NCBI RefSeq assembly: GCF_030813795.1
Contig: NZ_JAUSUX010000006.1
Span: 62,001 to 126,000 of the forward strand
Reading direction: 5' to 3'
Source of the DNA: Desulfofundulus luciae
GTDB taxonomy: Bacteria; Bacillota; Desulfotomaculia; Desulfotomaculales; Desulfovirgulaceae
Length of the DNA stretch: 64,000 bases
The notes beneath the pieces were generated by a model. It saw only the letters and a program-made list of their open reading frames with translations, did no database searches and was not told where the DNA came from. Made by a program: the position numbers and the translations under genes. Positions 1 to 9,191 of the stretch are shown here, piece after piece (within the stretch, counting starts at the first letter, position 1; each line of letters begins with the position of its first letter).

Positions 1-2217
1 GGCACCGCGGGCAGTGTAAAGAATGCCCGGGAGTTTCTGGATGAAACTTTTCTGGTGATCAGTGGAGACGCCCTTACGGACCTGGATCTATCCCGGGCCG
101 TTGAATTTCACCGCCGGCAGGGAGCCATGGCCACCCTGGTGCTCACCCGGGTGAGCTGTCCCCTGGAGTACGGTGTGGTTATCACCAGACCCGACGGGCT
201 TATCACCCAGTTTCTAGAAAAACCTGCCTGGGGTGAAGTCTTCAGTGATACGGTAAACACAGGCATCTACGTGCTGGAACCGGAAGTCCTGGAATATATC
301 GAACCCGGCCGCATGGTCGACTTCAGCAAGGACCTCTTTCCTCTACTGTTGCGGGAGAAAAAGCCGCTGTTCGGCGTGGTGCTGCCGGGCTACTGGTGCG
401 ACATAGGCAACTTGCAGCAATACTTACAGGCCCATCAGGACGTTCTATCGGGCCGGGTGAAAATTACCATTCCGGGCCGGGAAATTCAACCGGGAGTTTG
501 GGTGGGTGACGGAGCGGATATCAGTACCGGCGCCCACATTACCGGTCCGGTCCTGATTGGAGGCGGGTGTTACATCGGTCCCGGCGCGAAGATAGATCCG
601 TTCAGCGTCCTTGGAGAAGGTTGTTTAATCCAGGAACGGGCCTCCATCAAGCGCAGCGTTCTGTGGAACAACGTATATGCGGGGCCGGGGGCGGCCTTAA
701 GGGGGGCCATCGTAGCCAGCCGCGTGCAGGTGCAGGCGCACGCGGCAGTATATGAAGGAGCCGTCATTGGCAGTGACTCGGTGATCCAGGAAAGAAGCAT
801 AATCAAACCAGGCGTGAAGTTATGGCCCCATAAACTGGTGGAAAACGGTACCGTTGTCCAAAACAGCCTGGTCTGGGGTACCAGGTATCCGAAGAAAATT
901 TTCGGGCTTGAAGGGATAAGCGGCCTGGTCAATGTGGAATTAACTCCGGAATTTGCCTGCCGGGTAGGAGCGACCTTTGCCTCGGCCATGGGCAGCCGGG
1001 GGGTGCGCCTGGCTGTAAGCAGCGATGCCTGCCCGGCTTCCCGGATGATTAAAAGCGCCCTGACCTGCGGGTTGCAGTCGGCCGGCGCACAGGTGGTGGA
1101 CCTGGGTACCGGTATTACCCCCATGCAGCGTTTTGCCGTGCGCCATCTGGCGCTGGCCGGAGGGGTACATGTACGGCTATCTCCCCACCGCTCCGACCAT
1201 GTGACCATGATTTTTATCAACGGCAAGGGCGGGAACATTTCCCGCAACGTCGAGCGAAAGGTGGAGAACCTGCTCATGCGCGAAGACTTCCACCGGGTTG
1301 AACCGCAGGCCATCCTTCCCCCGGAGTTTGTTCCCGGCGTTCCCGAAAGTTACATCGAAGCCCTGATGCGGGATCTCGACCCGGCAGCGCTGGAGAAAGC
1401 GCGATTCCGGCTGGTGGTAGCCTACGACCGGGATAATTTGGGCCCCTTCCTGGAACATCTGACCGGAAGATTGGGCGTTATAGTGGAAAACCTGGACCTT
1501 CCGGCAGGCACCCATTCCACTGCCTGGCGGAATTACCAGGAAGTGTTGCCCCTCTTGGGCCGGCGGGTGCGGGAAACGGGTGCTTCGGCCGGGGCGCTCC
1601 TGGATGCCAGCGGCGACCGGCTGGTGCTGGTGGATGAACGGGGGCGGGTAATCCAGGATAACCTGCTTACCGCCCTGATCGCGCTTATCATCCTCCGGGC
1701 CCGGGGAGGACCGGTGGTAGTCCCGGTTACGGCCCCGCGGGCCATTGATACCCTTGCCGAAAAGTACCGGGGACGGGTGGTACGCACCAAGACGGCCGTC
1801 CAGGACTTTGTGGAAAAAGTGCTGGGACAAGATGAGTTCCAGTTCCTCCTGAATTTTGATGCCCTGGGGGCGCTTATCCGCATCCTGGAGTTTGCCGCCA
1901 AAAACGGGCTTACCCTCGGTAAGCTGGTAGATGAAATACCCACCTTTTTTATGGACCAGAAGGAGGTGCCCGTGCCCTGGGAGGCTAAAGGCCGGGTGAT
2001 CCGGCGGTTGATTGAAGATCCCCCCACCGCACAACTGGAATTGCTGGATGGTGTCAAGGTTTTTCACCCCCAGGGATGGGCGCTGGTCCTGCCGGACCCC
2101 GACGAACCGGTTTGCCGGGTATTCACCGAGGGAGCATCCATGGAAATCGCCCGGTCCTTGAGTGATTTTTACATTGATAAAATAAGTCAAATTGCTTCTG
2201 CCGAAGCTACCGGTTAA
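1..2217 (+). CDS. Sugar nucleotidyltransferase / phosphohexomutase-like fusion (5' partial)
   Basis: The reading frame is open from base 1, so the N-terminal part with the nucleotide-binding GG-GTRLRPLT motif lies outside the window. What remains has three parts: the end of an NTP_transferase domain ([21 protein letters not shown]), a left-handed hexapeptide-repeat region (about nt 470-870), and a C-terminal phosphoglucomutase/phosphomannomutase-like region. Proteins of this layout are annotated as mannose-1-phosphate guanylyltransferase or glucose-1-phosphate nucleotidyltransferase. The mutase part is degenerate: the TASHNP active-site loop reads VRLSPHR (Ser kept, HNP lost), the metal loop DGDxDR reads DASGDR, and the GExSGH sugar loop is not recognisable, so mutase activity is doubtful. 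It converges on a GH57 branching enzyme gene, which fits a glycogen or polysaccharide role. The substrate cannot be told from sequence. Confidence 0.8.
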   Translation, partial: GTAGSVKNAREFLDETFLVISGDALTDLDLSRAVEFHRRQGAMATLVLTRVSCPLEYGVVITRPDGLITQFLEKPAWGEVFSDTVNTGIYVLEPEVLEYIEPGRMVDFSKDLFPLLLREKKPLFGVVLPGYWCDIGNLQQYLQAHQDVLSGRVKITIPGREIQPGVWVGDGADISTGAHITGPVLIGGGCYIGPGAKIDPFSVLGEGCLIQERASIKRSVLWNNVYAGPGAALRGAIVASRVQVQAHAAVYEGAVIGSDSVIQERSIIKPGVKLWPHKLVENGTVVQNSLVWGTRYPKKIFGLEGISGLVNVELTPEFACRVGATFASAMGSRGVRLAVSSDACPASRMIKSALTCGLQSAGAQVVDLGTGITPMQRFAVRHLALAGGVHVRLSPHRSDHVTMIFINGKGGNISRNVERKVENLLMREDFHRVEPQAILPPEFVPGVPESYIEALMRDLDPAALEKARFRLVVAYDRDNLGPFLEHLTGRLGVIVENLDLPAGTHSTAWRNYQEVLPLLGRRVRETGASAGALLDASGDRLVLVDERGRVIQDNLLTALIALIILRARGGPVVVPVTAPRAIDTLAEKYRGRVVRTKTAVQDFVEKVLGQDEFQFLLNFDALGALIRILEFAAKNGLTLGKLVDEIPTFFMDQKEVPVPWEAKGRVIRRLIEDPPTAQLELLDGVKVFHPQGWALVLPDPDEPVCRVFTEGASMEIARSLSDFYIDKISQIASAEATG

Positions 2218-2250
2218 AAAAGCTCCCCGTGAGAAACGGGGAGCTTTTTT
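2216..2250. terminator. Bidirectional intrinsic terminator
   Basis: A-tract, GCTCCCCGT/ACGGGGAGC stem with a 4-5 nt loop, then a T-run. It sits between two converging genes, overlaps the end of the minus-strand gene, and has A/T tracts on both sides, so it can serve both strands. Confidence 0.9.
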
Positions 2251-3856
2251 AACCGGCTGCCATCAGCTCCTTTTCTTTAGAACGATACCAGGAGTAATCC
2301 ATATCGGGGAAAATATTATTGGTGTGTTCCAGCCAGGACAACCAGCCCTCGTCGATATGCCGCCCTTTGATTTCATCGTAAAGCCGCAGGAAATTTGACA
2401 AGTGGCCTTTGGTGCGCCTTACCGCATAATCGACCATGGTGCCTGTGCTCATGATGAAAGCCCAGTCACTGCTCTGGGCCAGGAGCAACTCCCGGGCCGC
2501 CTGATTTAAAGCCCGGCGCAGGAGCCCCTGCGCATCGATATGGGTATTGGCCAGTTCAACCATCCTGGAGGCGGCCAGGTGTAGGTGACGGTAAATCCAA
2601 TCGTTGGCCTGGCAGAGCCAGACTTCATTATATCCCTTGTTCCCCCAGCTCGAAGGACAGGGCCTGGCCACCTGGTTGCAGGGAAAGCGCTGCAGGTAAT
2701 CGCTGGGGGTAACCAGTTCCACCGTATCCTGGTCAAAATGAATTTTGCGGATGAGAAATTCCAGCCACATGGGACCTTCAAACCACCAGTGGCCAAAAAG
2801 TTCGGCATCATAGGGAGCGACAATAATGGGCGGCCTGTCCATGTGCCGGCAGAGGTACTTGATCTGCAGTTCCCGGTTGAACATAAAGTTTCCGGCATGG
2901 ATGGCGGCCTTTTCCCTGGCCCAGGCCGGCACATAAGGTTCTTTATGGTTTGTCCGCCCGGTGATGCGGTAATATTTAATTCCGGTGTGCACGCGGATGC
3001 CGTCGGGGTGGATATACGGCTTGATGTAATCATAGTCCAGGTCGAAACCAATATCCCGGTAAAACTCCCGGTAATCAAAATCCCCGGGGTAACCTTCCTG
3101 GGCACTCCACACCTGCTTGGAAGACTCCACATCCCGGCCAAAGACGGCCACCCCCGAAGGACAGTAAATAGGGGCAAACACCCCGTAGCGGGGCCGGTGG
3201 GAGGCAAATAAGACCCCGTGGGTATCGGTAAAGAAAAAGCGAATACCGAACTCTTTGAGAATCTGATCAATACCCGGCCCGTAGGCACATTCAGGCAACC
3301 AGAGTCCCCGGGGGGGCACGCCAAAATGCCGGCGGTGCAGATCTACGGCCACGGCAATTTGTGCCCGCACCGCCTCGGGATTGACCATAAGCAGGGGCAG
3401 GTACCCGTGGGTGGCCGCACAGGTGATAATCTCCAGGCGACCTAAATCCTGAAAACGCCTGAACCCCTGGATCAGGTTGCGCCCGTAAGTGTGGTGGTAG
3501 GTATGGGCAATCTCCCGGAATAGCCCCTGGTACATCAGGGCCGTTTCGTGGAAGGGGCTGTTTTGCGTACGCTCCACTTCCTTATCGGCCAGTTCCATTA
3601 ATTGTCCCAAATGGCGGGAATAGCGCTCCTGCAACAGGGGATCGGTAAGCATGGATACCAGGGGTGGCGACAGGGAAACGGTAAGGCGGAAAGGGATGCC
3701 GTCGGCCACCAGGCGTTCAAAGACATGCAAAAGGGGGATATAGGTTTCGGTAATGGCCTCGTAAAGCCATCTTTCTTCTAAAAAATGCTCATGCTCTGGA
3801 TGGCGTACATAGGGTAGATGGGCGTGCAACACCAGCGCCAGGTATCCTTTGGCCAC
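2249..3856 (-). CDS. GH57 family 1,4-alpha-glucan branching enzyme (DUF1957)
   Basis: A 535-residue protein starting MAKGYLALVLHAHLPYVRHP, the HAHLPY motif 1 of glycoside hydrolase family 57. GLWLPECAYGPG carries the expected nucleophile Glu, and APYDAELFGHWWFEGP carries the expected acid/base Asp. The C-terminal alpha-helical DUF1957-type region is present and the length matches the TK1436/TTHA1902 branching-enzyme group. The expected reaction is transfer of alpha-1,4-glucan segments to form alpha-1,6 branches in the cytoplasm. A Shine-Dalgarno GGGAGGAG precedes the ATG. It is followed in the opposite direction by the nucleotidyltransferase fusion and preceded by a DUF4912 gene 17 bp away, an association consistent with glycogen metabolism. 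Branching enzyme is favoured over amylopullulanase because of the DUF1957 region. Confidence 0.88.
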   Translation of the reverse strand: MAKGYLALVLHAHLPYVRHPEHEHFLEERWLYEAITETYIPLLHVFERLVADGIPFRLTVSLSPPLVSMLTDPLLQERYSRHLGQLMELADKEVERTQNSPFHETALMYQGLFREIAHTYHHTYGRNLIQGFRRFQDLGRLEIITCAATHGYLPLLMVNPEAVRAQIAVAVDLHRRHFGVPPRGLWLPECAYGPGIDQILKEFGIRFFFTDTHGVLFASHRPRYGVFAPIYCPSGVAVFGRDVESSKQVWSAQEGYPGDFDYREFYRDIGFDLDYDYIKPYIHPDGIRVHTGIKYYRITGRTNHKEPYVPAWAREKAAIHAGNFMFNRELQIKYLCRHMDRPPIIVAPYDAELFGHWWFEGPMWLEFLIRKIHFDQDTVELVTPSDYLQRFPCNQVARPCPSSWGNKGYNEVWLCQANDWIYRHLHLAASRMVELANTHIDAQGLLRRALNQAARELLLAQSSDWAFIMSTGTMVDYAVRRTKGHLSNFLRLYDEIKGRHIDEGWLSWLEHTNNIFPDMDYSWYRSKEKELMAAG

Positions 3857-3873
3857 TTTAGCCAGCTCCTCCC

Positions 3874-4623
3874 TTACTCTTTAACCTCTACTTTGGGGCC
3901 TGCTACCGGCGGTCCAAAACCGGGAGAACTGATCCCCAGGGGAACCACGGCCGCCCGGCCGGCTACCTCCTGGATTAGTATGGGTGAACTGACACCAAAC
4001 TGGAATTGATAGGAGCGATATACTCCCTCAATCCACATCCATTCTTCATCCAGGCATTCCGAAAGGCCTGACCTGGGGGTAGTGACCACATTGGACCGCA
4101 AAAGGGTGACAAAACGGCCATCGGGAAACATGCGGCCCAGGTCGACACAAAAGGAACGGTTGGGCTGGCCCACGGGGATATGCCAGTTATCCACCCCTTC
4201 CTGGACGTTGATATCCATATAGCTGTTGGCATTGTACCCGTTAAAAGTTACCCCTGTAACATCGTAAACCCTTAAAACCGGGCGGGTAGTATTCCACGCC
4301 CGGGGCCCGTAAGTGGCATTAAACTCTTCCTGCCGGGTGGCGGTTATTTCCCAGTATGCGTAGAGCCAGTAAGGATCCCGGACCAGAAGCACCAGACGAT
4401 CCACCCCGTAGCGACAGGGCAGTTCGGGAACCGGCGGTGGGGATGGTTCGGCCTGCGGAGCAGGCAAGGCCAGTTCTTCCGCGACTTCCTCGGTAAAAAG
4501 GGGGGGGATAACTTTTTCCGCGGGCACCGGCCGGGGTGCCCGGCGCCGGGAAGGCCATAAAAAAATAACCAGAAACAGGACCACCAGGGCGATCCCGAAA
4601 AGAAGCGGAACTATCGCGCTCAT
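3874..4623 (-). CDS. DUF4912 domain protein with N-terminal membrane anchor
   Basis: I chose the ATG at 4623 because AAGGAGGG lies 6-8 nt upstream; an upstream in-frame ATG at 4656 has no such site. The 249-residue product begins with one hydrophobic helix (about residues 3-23), then a proline-rich linker. The DUF4912 core follows, starting near CRYGVDRLVLLVRDPYWLYAYWE, a domain with aromatic residues reminiscent of carbohydrate-associated folds. Function is unknown. In Clostridia these genes often lie next to GH57 branching enzymes, as here, and the two probably form one minus-strand operon (17 bp gap). Confidence 0.8.
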   Translation of the reverse strand: MSAIVPLLFGIALVVLFLVIFLWPSRRRAPRPVPAEKVIPPLFTEEVAEELALPAPQAEPSPPPVPELPCRYGVDRLVLLVRDPYWLYAYWEITATRQEEFNATYGPRAWNTTRPVLRVYDVTGVTFNGYNANSYMDINVQEGVDNWHIPVGQPNRSFCVDLGRMFPDGRFVTLLRSNVVTTPRSGLSECLDEEWMWIEGVYRSYQFQFGVSSPILIQEVAGRAAVVPLGISSPGFGPPVAGPKVEVKE

Positions 4624-4800
4624 GGAATACCCTCCTTTAAAAAATATAAATAACACCAGTTTCGGGGTGAGATAATTTAAGAAGTGTTAAAAAGCTTTTT
4701 TTATTATTGCCCCGGTGCCGGGATTTATGAACGAAAAATGAGTCCAGCCGGCATAAATTAACTTATTTAGAAAAATCAGGTAGATTTGCTTTCACAGCTT

Positions 4801-4880
4801 CTAGCGGGAGACACCCATATAGTGTGGGTGTATATGACCGGGAGCAATCGCGATCCCCGTTTCATCACGTACGGGTTGTC
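4801..4880 (+). other. Structured leader-like region of unknown class
   Basis: This is the notable part of the 310-bp gap 4624-4933. ACACCCA(4811-4817)/TGGGTGT(4825-4831) forms a 7-bp stem. CCCGT(4856-4860)/ACGGG(4871-4875) forms a second stem, and GGGA(4840-4843)/TCCC(4854-4857) competes with it for shared bases. ATCGCGAT at 4847-4854 is a perfect palindrome. I could not match it to a known riboswitch class. The rest of the gap is A/T-rich with no gene. Confidence 0.35.
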
Positions 4881-4933
4881 TTGAAAAAATAAAGGGATTA
4901 AGATAAAAATAAGTTTTTTACAAAGAGGTGGTC

Positions 4934-5365
4934 ATGTTGTTTCAAAACCCAGACGATGCCGTTTTAAGGGAAATATTAAGTAAAAGCCGGTGCATTGCCG
5001 TGGTAGGTTTATCCGATAAACCGGAACGGGATAGTTACCGGGTGGCCCGTTACATGAAAGAACAGGGCTATGATATTATCCCGGTCAACCCCATGCTCCA
5101 GGAGGCCCTGGGTGAAAGGGCCTACCCGGAGCTCAGTGCTATACCCCATCCCGTGGACATAGTTAATGTTTTCAGGCGTGCAGAGGAAGTCCCGGCGATT
5201 ATCGAAGCCGTACTAAAGCTTAACTTCCGGCCGACCATCTGGTTGCAACTGGGAGTGGTGCATCAGGAAGCGGCTGAAAAGGCACGGGCCCGTGGCCTGA
5301 CAGTGGTTATGGACCGTTGTCTGATGGTGGAGCACCGGCGGCTGCTGGGAGGCGGCAACTGCTAA
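4934..5365 (+). CDS. CoA-binding (YccU-like) protein
   Basis: Small Rossmann-fold protein of the CoA_binding_2 family. IAVVGLSDKPERDSYRVARY is the nucleotide-binding loop, followed by the conserved YPELSAIPHPVDIVNVFR and a C-terminal VMDRCLMVEH. The length (143 aa) is normal for the family. ATG 4934 is preferred over GTG 4928 because AAAGAGG ends 5 nt before it. The biochemical role is not established in the family; binding of CoA is inferred from fold. Its TAA overlaps the ATG of nth (TAATG), so the two are translationally coupled. Confidence 0.85.
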   Translation: MLFQNPDDAVLREILSKSRCIAVVGLSDKPERDSYRVARYMKEQGYDIIPVNPMLQEALGERAYPELSAIPHPVDIVNVFRRAEEVPAIIEAVLKLNFRPTIWLQLGVVHQEAAEKARARGLTVVMDRCLMVEHRRLLGGGNC

Positions 5366-6054
5366 TGCCGGCCCTGCACGGGACAACCCAACCGCAGGAA
5401 GAGCAGGACCGGGCTGCCCGGGCCAGTGAAATCCTGGCCATATTATCCAAAACCTACCCCGACGCCGGAACAGCACTGTGCTTTGGGACTCCCTTCCAGC
5501 TGCTGGTGGCGGCCATGCTTTCAGCTCAAACCACGGACCGGCAGGTCAATAAGATTACTGAACGGTTATTTAAACGCTACCGGGAACCCCGGGACTTTGC
5601 CCGGCTAAAACCCGAGGAGTTGGCCCGGGAAATCAAGGGCTGTGGATTGTATAAGAATAAAAGCAGGAATATCATTGCCACCAGCCGCATCCTGGTTGAA
5701 AAATACAACTCCCAGGTTCCCCAGAGCCTGGAGGAACTGGAGGGTCTTCCGGGAGTAGGTCGCAAGACTGCCAACGTAGTGCTTAATGTAGCCTTCGGTC
5801 GACCCGCCCTCCCGGTGGATACGCATGTCTTCCGGGTCAGTCACCGCCTGGGCCTGGCCCGGGGTAAGACTCCCCAAAAAACTGAGGAGGAACTACTGGC
5901 AATTATCCCGGAACACGCCCGCCGGGCCGCCCACCACCAGCTAATTGCCCACGGCCGTACCGTTTGCACCGCCCGCCGGCCCCGGTGCAACGCCTGCCCC
6001 GTGGCCCATCTTTGTCCAAGCCGCGACGGGCGAGAACCGCTAACAAGTGCTTGA
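5365..6054 (+). CDS. nth: Endonuclease III
   Basis: DNA base-excision repair glycosylase/AP lyase for oxidised pyrimidines. The start overlaps the previous stop (TAATG), with GGGAGGCGGC upstream. The protein (229 aa) has the helix-hairpin-helix LPGVGRKTANVVL including the catalytic Lys, the catalytic Asp in LPVDTHVFRV, and a complete C-terminal [4Fe-4S] loop spaced C-X6-C-X2-C-X5-C (CTARRPRCNACPVAHLC). All catalytic residues are present. No other repair gene is adjacent. Confidence 0.96.
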   Translation: MPALHGTTQPQEEQDRAARASEILAILSKTYPDAGTALCFGTPFQLLVAAMLSAQTTDRQVNKITERLFKRYREPRDFARLKPEELAREIKGCGLYKNKSRNIIATSRILVEKYNSQVPQSLEELEGLPGVGRKTANVVLNVAFGRPALPVDTHVFRVSHRLGLARGKTPQKTEEELLAIIPEHARRAAHHQLIAHGRTVCTARRPRCNACPVAHLCPSRDGREPLTSA

Positions 6055-6083
6055 AAAAGCTCCCGCCCGTTCGGGCGGGAGCC
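6055..6083 (-). terminator. Hairpin with poly-U tail only on the minus strand
   Basis: GCTCCCGCC(CGTTCG)GGCGGGAGC at 6059-6082 is preceded by AAAAA and followed by CAAAAGG. In the minus direction it is stem plus TTTTT, a good terminator. In the plus direction it lacks a T-run and may act only as a 3'-stabilising stem for nth. Confidence 0.55.
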
Positions 6084-6166
6084 AAAAGGCTGCAATCTAA
6101 TGTTGCTGGCTTGTCGTTGATACCGGTAAACGAGGATAGAACTTCTACTCAAAGGAGTCGATCCCA

Positions 6167-6628
6167 GTGCACATTGTTCTGGTTGAACCAGAAATTCCTG
6201 CCAACACCGGCAATATTGCCCGCACCTGTGCGGCCACCGGCAGCATTCTCCACCTGGTTCGCCCCCTGGGCTTCTCCACCGATGATAAGCATCTTAAACG
6301 GGCGGGCCTGGACTACTGGCATCTGGTGGAAATACACTACCACGATTCCTTTGAAGAAGTACGCCACCTGTATCCCCAACACCGTTTTTATTTCTTCAGC
6401 ACCCGGGGCATACATTTATATAATGAGGTCAGATATGGAGCGGATGACTTTCTGGTCTTCGGCAAGGAAACGCAGGGACTGCCTGCGGAACTGCTGTCCG
6501 CCAACCGGGACTATACCCTGCGCATTCCCATGCGGGAGGGCACTACCCGCTCTCTAAACCTGGCCAACTCCGTAGCCCTGGTTCTGTACGAGGCCTTGCG
6601 CCAGCAGGGCTTTCCAGGGTTACGTTAA
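6167..6628 (+). CDS. trmL: tRNA (cytidine(34)-2'-O)-methyltransferase
   Basis: SPOUT-superfamily 2'-O-methyltransferase of 153 aa acting on the wobble base of tRNA-Leu isoacceptors. The GTG start follows AAAGGAG by about 10 nt. The family signatures EPEIPANTGNIARTCAATG (motif 1), DDFLVFGKETQGLP (motif 2) and MREGTTRSLNLANSVALVLYE (motif 3, trefoil-knot SAM site) are all intact. Length and absence of an N-terminal extension fit TrmL/YibK rather than TrmH or RlmB. It sits alone between nth and the MoxR gene. Confidence 0.93.
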   Translation: MHIVLVEPEIPANTGNIARTCAATGSILHLVRPLGFSTDDKHLKRAGLDYWHLVEIHYHDSFEEVRHLYPQHRFYFFSTRGIHLYNEVRYGADDFLVFGKETQGLPAELLSANRDYTLRIPMREGTTRSLNLANSVALVLYEALRQQGFPGLR

Positions 6629-6750
6629 CACAAACTTATGTAATTTCAAAAAATTATTGAAGGATTTCGGTGCCGTCAGAACGAATACTATTGTTTACAC
6701 TCGGCTGTTTGCACTTGTTACCAGGGGTAATACCGGGAAAGGAGAAATCC

Positions 6751-7692
6751 ATGGAGCTGACCGTCGAACAGCTACAACAAAAACTGGAAACCCAGGGCTA
6801 CATTTGTGATCAGGACCTGGTGATTACCCTCTACCTGTCCTTAAAACTGGCCAAGCCCCTGCTGGTGGAGGGGGCCCCCGGGGTAGGCAAAACTGAGGTG
6901 GCCAAAGCCCTGGCCGGGGCTTTGAATACGGAGCTGATTCGCCTGCAGTGTTACGAGGGGCTGGACGAAAACCGGGCCCTTTACGAATGGAACTACCAGC
7001 GGCAGTTGCTAAAGATCGAAATCGCCAGAGGCAGTTGCGATCCTGCCGCCCTGGAAAAGGATCTTTTCGATGTGGAATATTTGCTGGAAAGACCGCTTTT
7101 AAAGGCCATCCGGGCCGAAAAACGAGTTGTTTTGTTAATTGATGAAATTGATAAAACCGACCCGGAATTCGAGGCCTTTTTATTTGAGCTGCTGTCCGAT
7201 TTTCAGGTATCCATTCCCGAACTGGGCACACTCAAAGCGAAGCAAATCCCGGCGGTAGTTTTAACCAGCAATGGTGAAAGGGAATTATCCGACGGGTTAA
7301 AACGCCGGTGCGTCTATTTGTACATTGATTATCCTACGGTGGAAAAGGAAGTGCGCATTTTGCAGGTCAAAGTGCCCCAGGCCCGGGAGGAACTGGTGCG
7401 CCAGGTGGTCCGGGCGGTACACTTCATCAGGTCCCGCCTGAAGTTGAAAAAGAAACCGTCCATTGCCGAAACCCTGGACTGGACCCGGGCCCTGGTAGCC
7501 CTGCATGCCGATGCCCTGACGCCGGAAATCCTCGGGCAAACCCTGAGCCTTTTCCTGAAAAACCGTGATGACCAGGAAACGTTAAAAAGGGAGGTGGGAT
7601 TAAGCGGACTGGTAGAGCAGATCCGGGGGGTAAAGGATGATTCGCCCGGCCCTGCCGGGGCCACCTGTCATTGCGGCCACCATCACCGTTAG
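6751..7692 (+). CDS. MoxR-family AAA+ ATPase (CoxD-like)
   Basis: ATG 6751 is chosen because GGGAAAGGAG lies just upstream; the frame extends further 5' without a ribosome site. The 313-aa product has Walker A EGAPGVGKTEVAKALA, Walker B RVVLLIDEIDKTDPEFEAFL, a sensor-1 VVLTSNGERELSDGLKRRC and the winged lid typical of MoxR. It is followed 14 bp later by a VWA-domain protein. MoxR/VWA pairs act as chaperone-like metal or cofactor insertion machines; in carboxydotrophs the CoxD/CoxE pair matures molybdenum CO dehydrogenase. No molybdoenzyme lies nearby, so the client is unknown. Confidence 0.85.
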   Translation: MELTVEQLQQKLETQGYICDQDLVITLYLSLKLAKPLLVEGAPGVGKTEVAKALAGALNTELIRLQCYEGLDENRALYEWNYQRQLLKIEIARGSCDPAALEKDLFDVEYLLERPLLKAIRAEKRVVLLIDEIDKTDPEFEAFLFELLSDFQVSIPELGTLKAKQIPAVVLTSNGERELSDGLKRRCVYLYIDYPTVEKEVRILQVKVPQAREELVRQVVRAVHFIRSRLKLKKKPSIAETLDWTRALVALHADALTPEILGQTLSLFLKNRDDQETLKREVGLSGLVEQIRGVKDDSPGPAGATCHCGHHHR

Positions 7693-7706
7693 CGGGGGGA
7701 GCACAC

Positions 7707-9113
7707 ATGGAAATTGATCCGGTCACCCGGGCAGTGACCCGGGTAGAAGGGCAGGGCGAAAATACCCTGCACCATAACCTGGTACGCTTCACCCATATCC
7801 TGCGCCACCTGGGGATCCGGGTAAGCATGGCCGAAGCCCTGGATGCTTACCAGGCCCTGGCGCTGGTTGACCTTATGTCCAGGGAACAGGTCAAGGCTGC
7901 CCTGGGGGCGGTGCTGGTAAAAAACGCCTCCGACAGGCAAATTTTTAACCTGGCCTTTGATCGCTTCTTTGTCCCCCCGGAGGAAAAAAAGCGGCGGCGC
8001 ATGTTAAGAAAACAGCTGGAGGAAGAGGAACGGCAGCGTCTGGCAGATGCCCGGGAAAAATTAAACCAGGCCCTTTCTCCCTGGTCCACGGAAGTAAATT
8101 TTACCCCGGAGGAAATCCAAACTTTTGCCCGCATGCCAGCACGGGAACAAAGGCGTTTAACGGAGCTTATCCGCCAGATGCACGGCAATCCGGTGAACAA
8201 CCCGGGACACCTGATCGCCCGGGTAATGCAATCAGCTCTCAACTACTGGCGCTACTACTTGCTGAAAACCCAGGGGGAAGAAGCCAGGCGTCAACTGGAG
8301 GCAGAGCTGACCGGGGAAACGGAAATGGATGACGTAATTGCCGGTGTGGCCGCAGATTTTTACCGGGACCCGGATGATCAGCTGCTCCACCAGGACATGC
8401 AGCAGGTTGCCGATGCCGATCTGGAAAAGTTTACCTTAGCCCTTGAGCGCCTGTCCACACACCTGGCCAACCGGCTTTCCCGCCGTTACCGGAAAAGCAA
8501 CCGCCGGCAAAAACTGGATATGCGCAGGACGATTCGCCGGAACATTGCCTTCGGCGGGTCACCCCTTAAATTATGCTACCGGTCCCGCCGCCGGCACCGT
8601 CCCCGTCTGCTCCTCATCTGCGACGTGTCCGCTTCCATGGCCCGCTATGCCCGGTTTGTCCTCCAGTTTATCTATGGTTTAAGCAGTGCGGTACGAGATA
8701 TCGAAAGCTTCGTCTTTTCCGAGGATCTAGAACGGGTTACCCCTTACTTCCGGCGGGATGATGGTTTTGTACCCGTAATGACCGAGCTTGTTAATGCCAG
8801 CCGGCAGTGGGGAAAAACCACCGACTTTAACGTAGCCCTGAAAACTTTTCACCGCCACTGGCGCCACCTGCTTACCGGCGATACCCTGGCAATCATAGTC
8901 AGTGACACAAAGACCGTTGCCCCCCAGGAAGCCGCTCGAGAGCTGGCCTCTTTACGGGAGCGGGTCCAGGAGATCCTGTGGCTCAACCCCGTTCCCAGCA
9001 AGCAATGGCCCTATTTACCAGGCGTTAATGCCTTCCTGCCTTATGTACGCATGTTTGAATGCTATTCCCTGCATCACCTGGAAGCAATCCTGCACCGGCA
9101 AATGCTGAAGTAA
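7707..9113 (+). CDS. VWA-domain protein, CoxE-like
   Basis: A 468-residue protein starting at ATG 7707 behind GGGGGGAG. The N-terminal two thirds are charged and helical. The C-terminal von Willebrand A domain starts at LLLICDVSASMARYARF, with the DxSxS part of the MIDAS metal site. A threonine (KTTDFNVAL) and DTLAIIVSDTKT supply the remaining MIDAS elements. It is the partner of the preceding MoxR ATPase (same operon, 14-bp gap). COG3552/CoxE is the best match by architecture. The client protein is not identifiable here. Confidence 0.85.
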   Translation: MEIDPVTRAVTRVEGQGENTLHHNLVRFTHILRHLGIRVSMAEALDAYQALALVDLMSREQVKAALGAVLVKNASDRQIFNLAFDRFFVPPEEKKRRRMLRKQLEEEERQRLADAREKLNQALSPWSTEVNFTPEEIQTFARMPAREQRRLTELIRQMHGNPVNNPGHLIARVMQSALNYWRYYLLKTQGEEARRQLEAELTGETEMDDVIAGVAADFYRDPDDQLLHQDMQQVADADLEKFTLALERLSTHLANRLSRRYRKSNRRQKLDMRRTIRRNIAFGGSPLKLCYRSRRRHRPRLLLICDVSASMARYARFVLQFIYGLSSAVRDIESFVFSEDLERVTPYFRRDDGFVPVMTELVNASRQWGKTTDFNVALKTFHRHWRHLLTGDTLAIIVSDTKTVAPQEAARELASLRERVQEILWLNPVPSKQWPYLPGVNAFLPYVRMFECYSLHHLEAILHRQMLK

Positions 9114-9191
9114 AAGGACGGTAAAAAATTCACCGGATCATGAAATAAGTTAATTAAAACGGTTCTGGCTACAGGTGGGGGAGGTGAAACC

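Noticed and set aside
1177-2190. 337-aa open frame on the minus strand
   Set aside because: Fully antisense to the nucleotidyltransferase/mutase gene, low-complexity composition, no ribosome site; a shadow of high-GC coding sequence.
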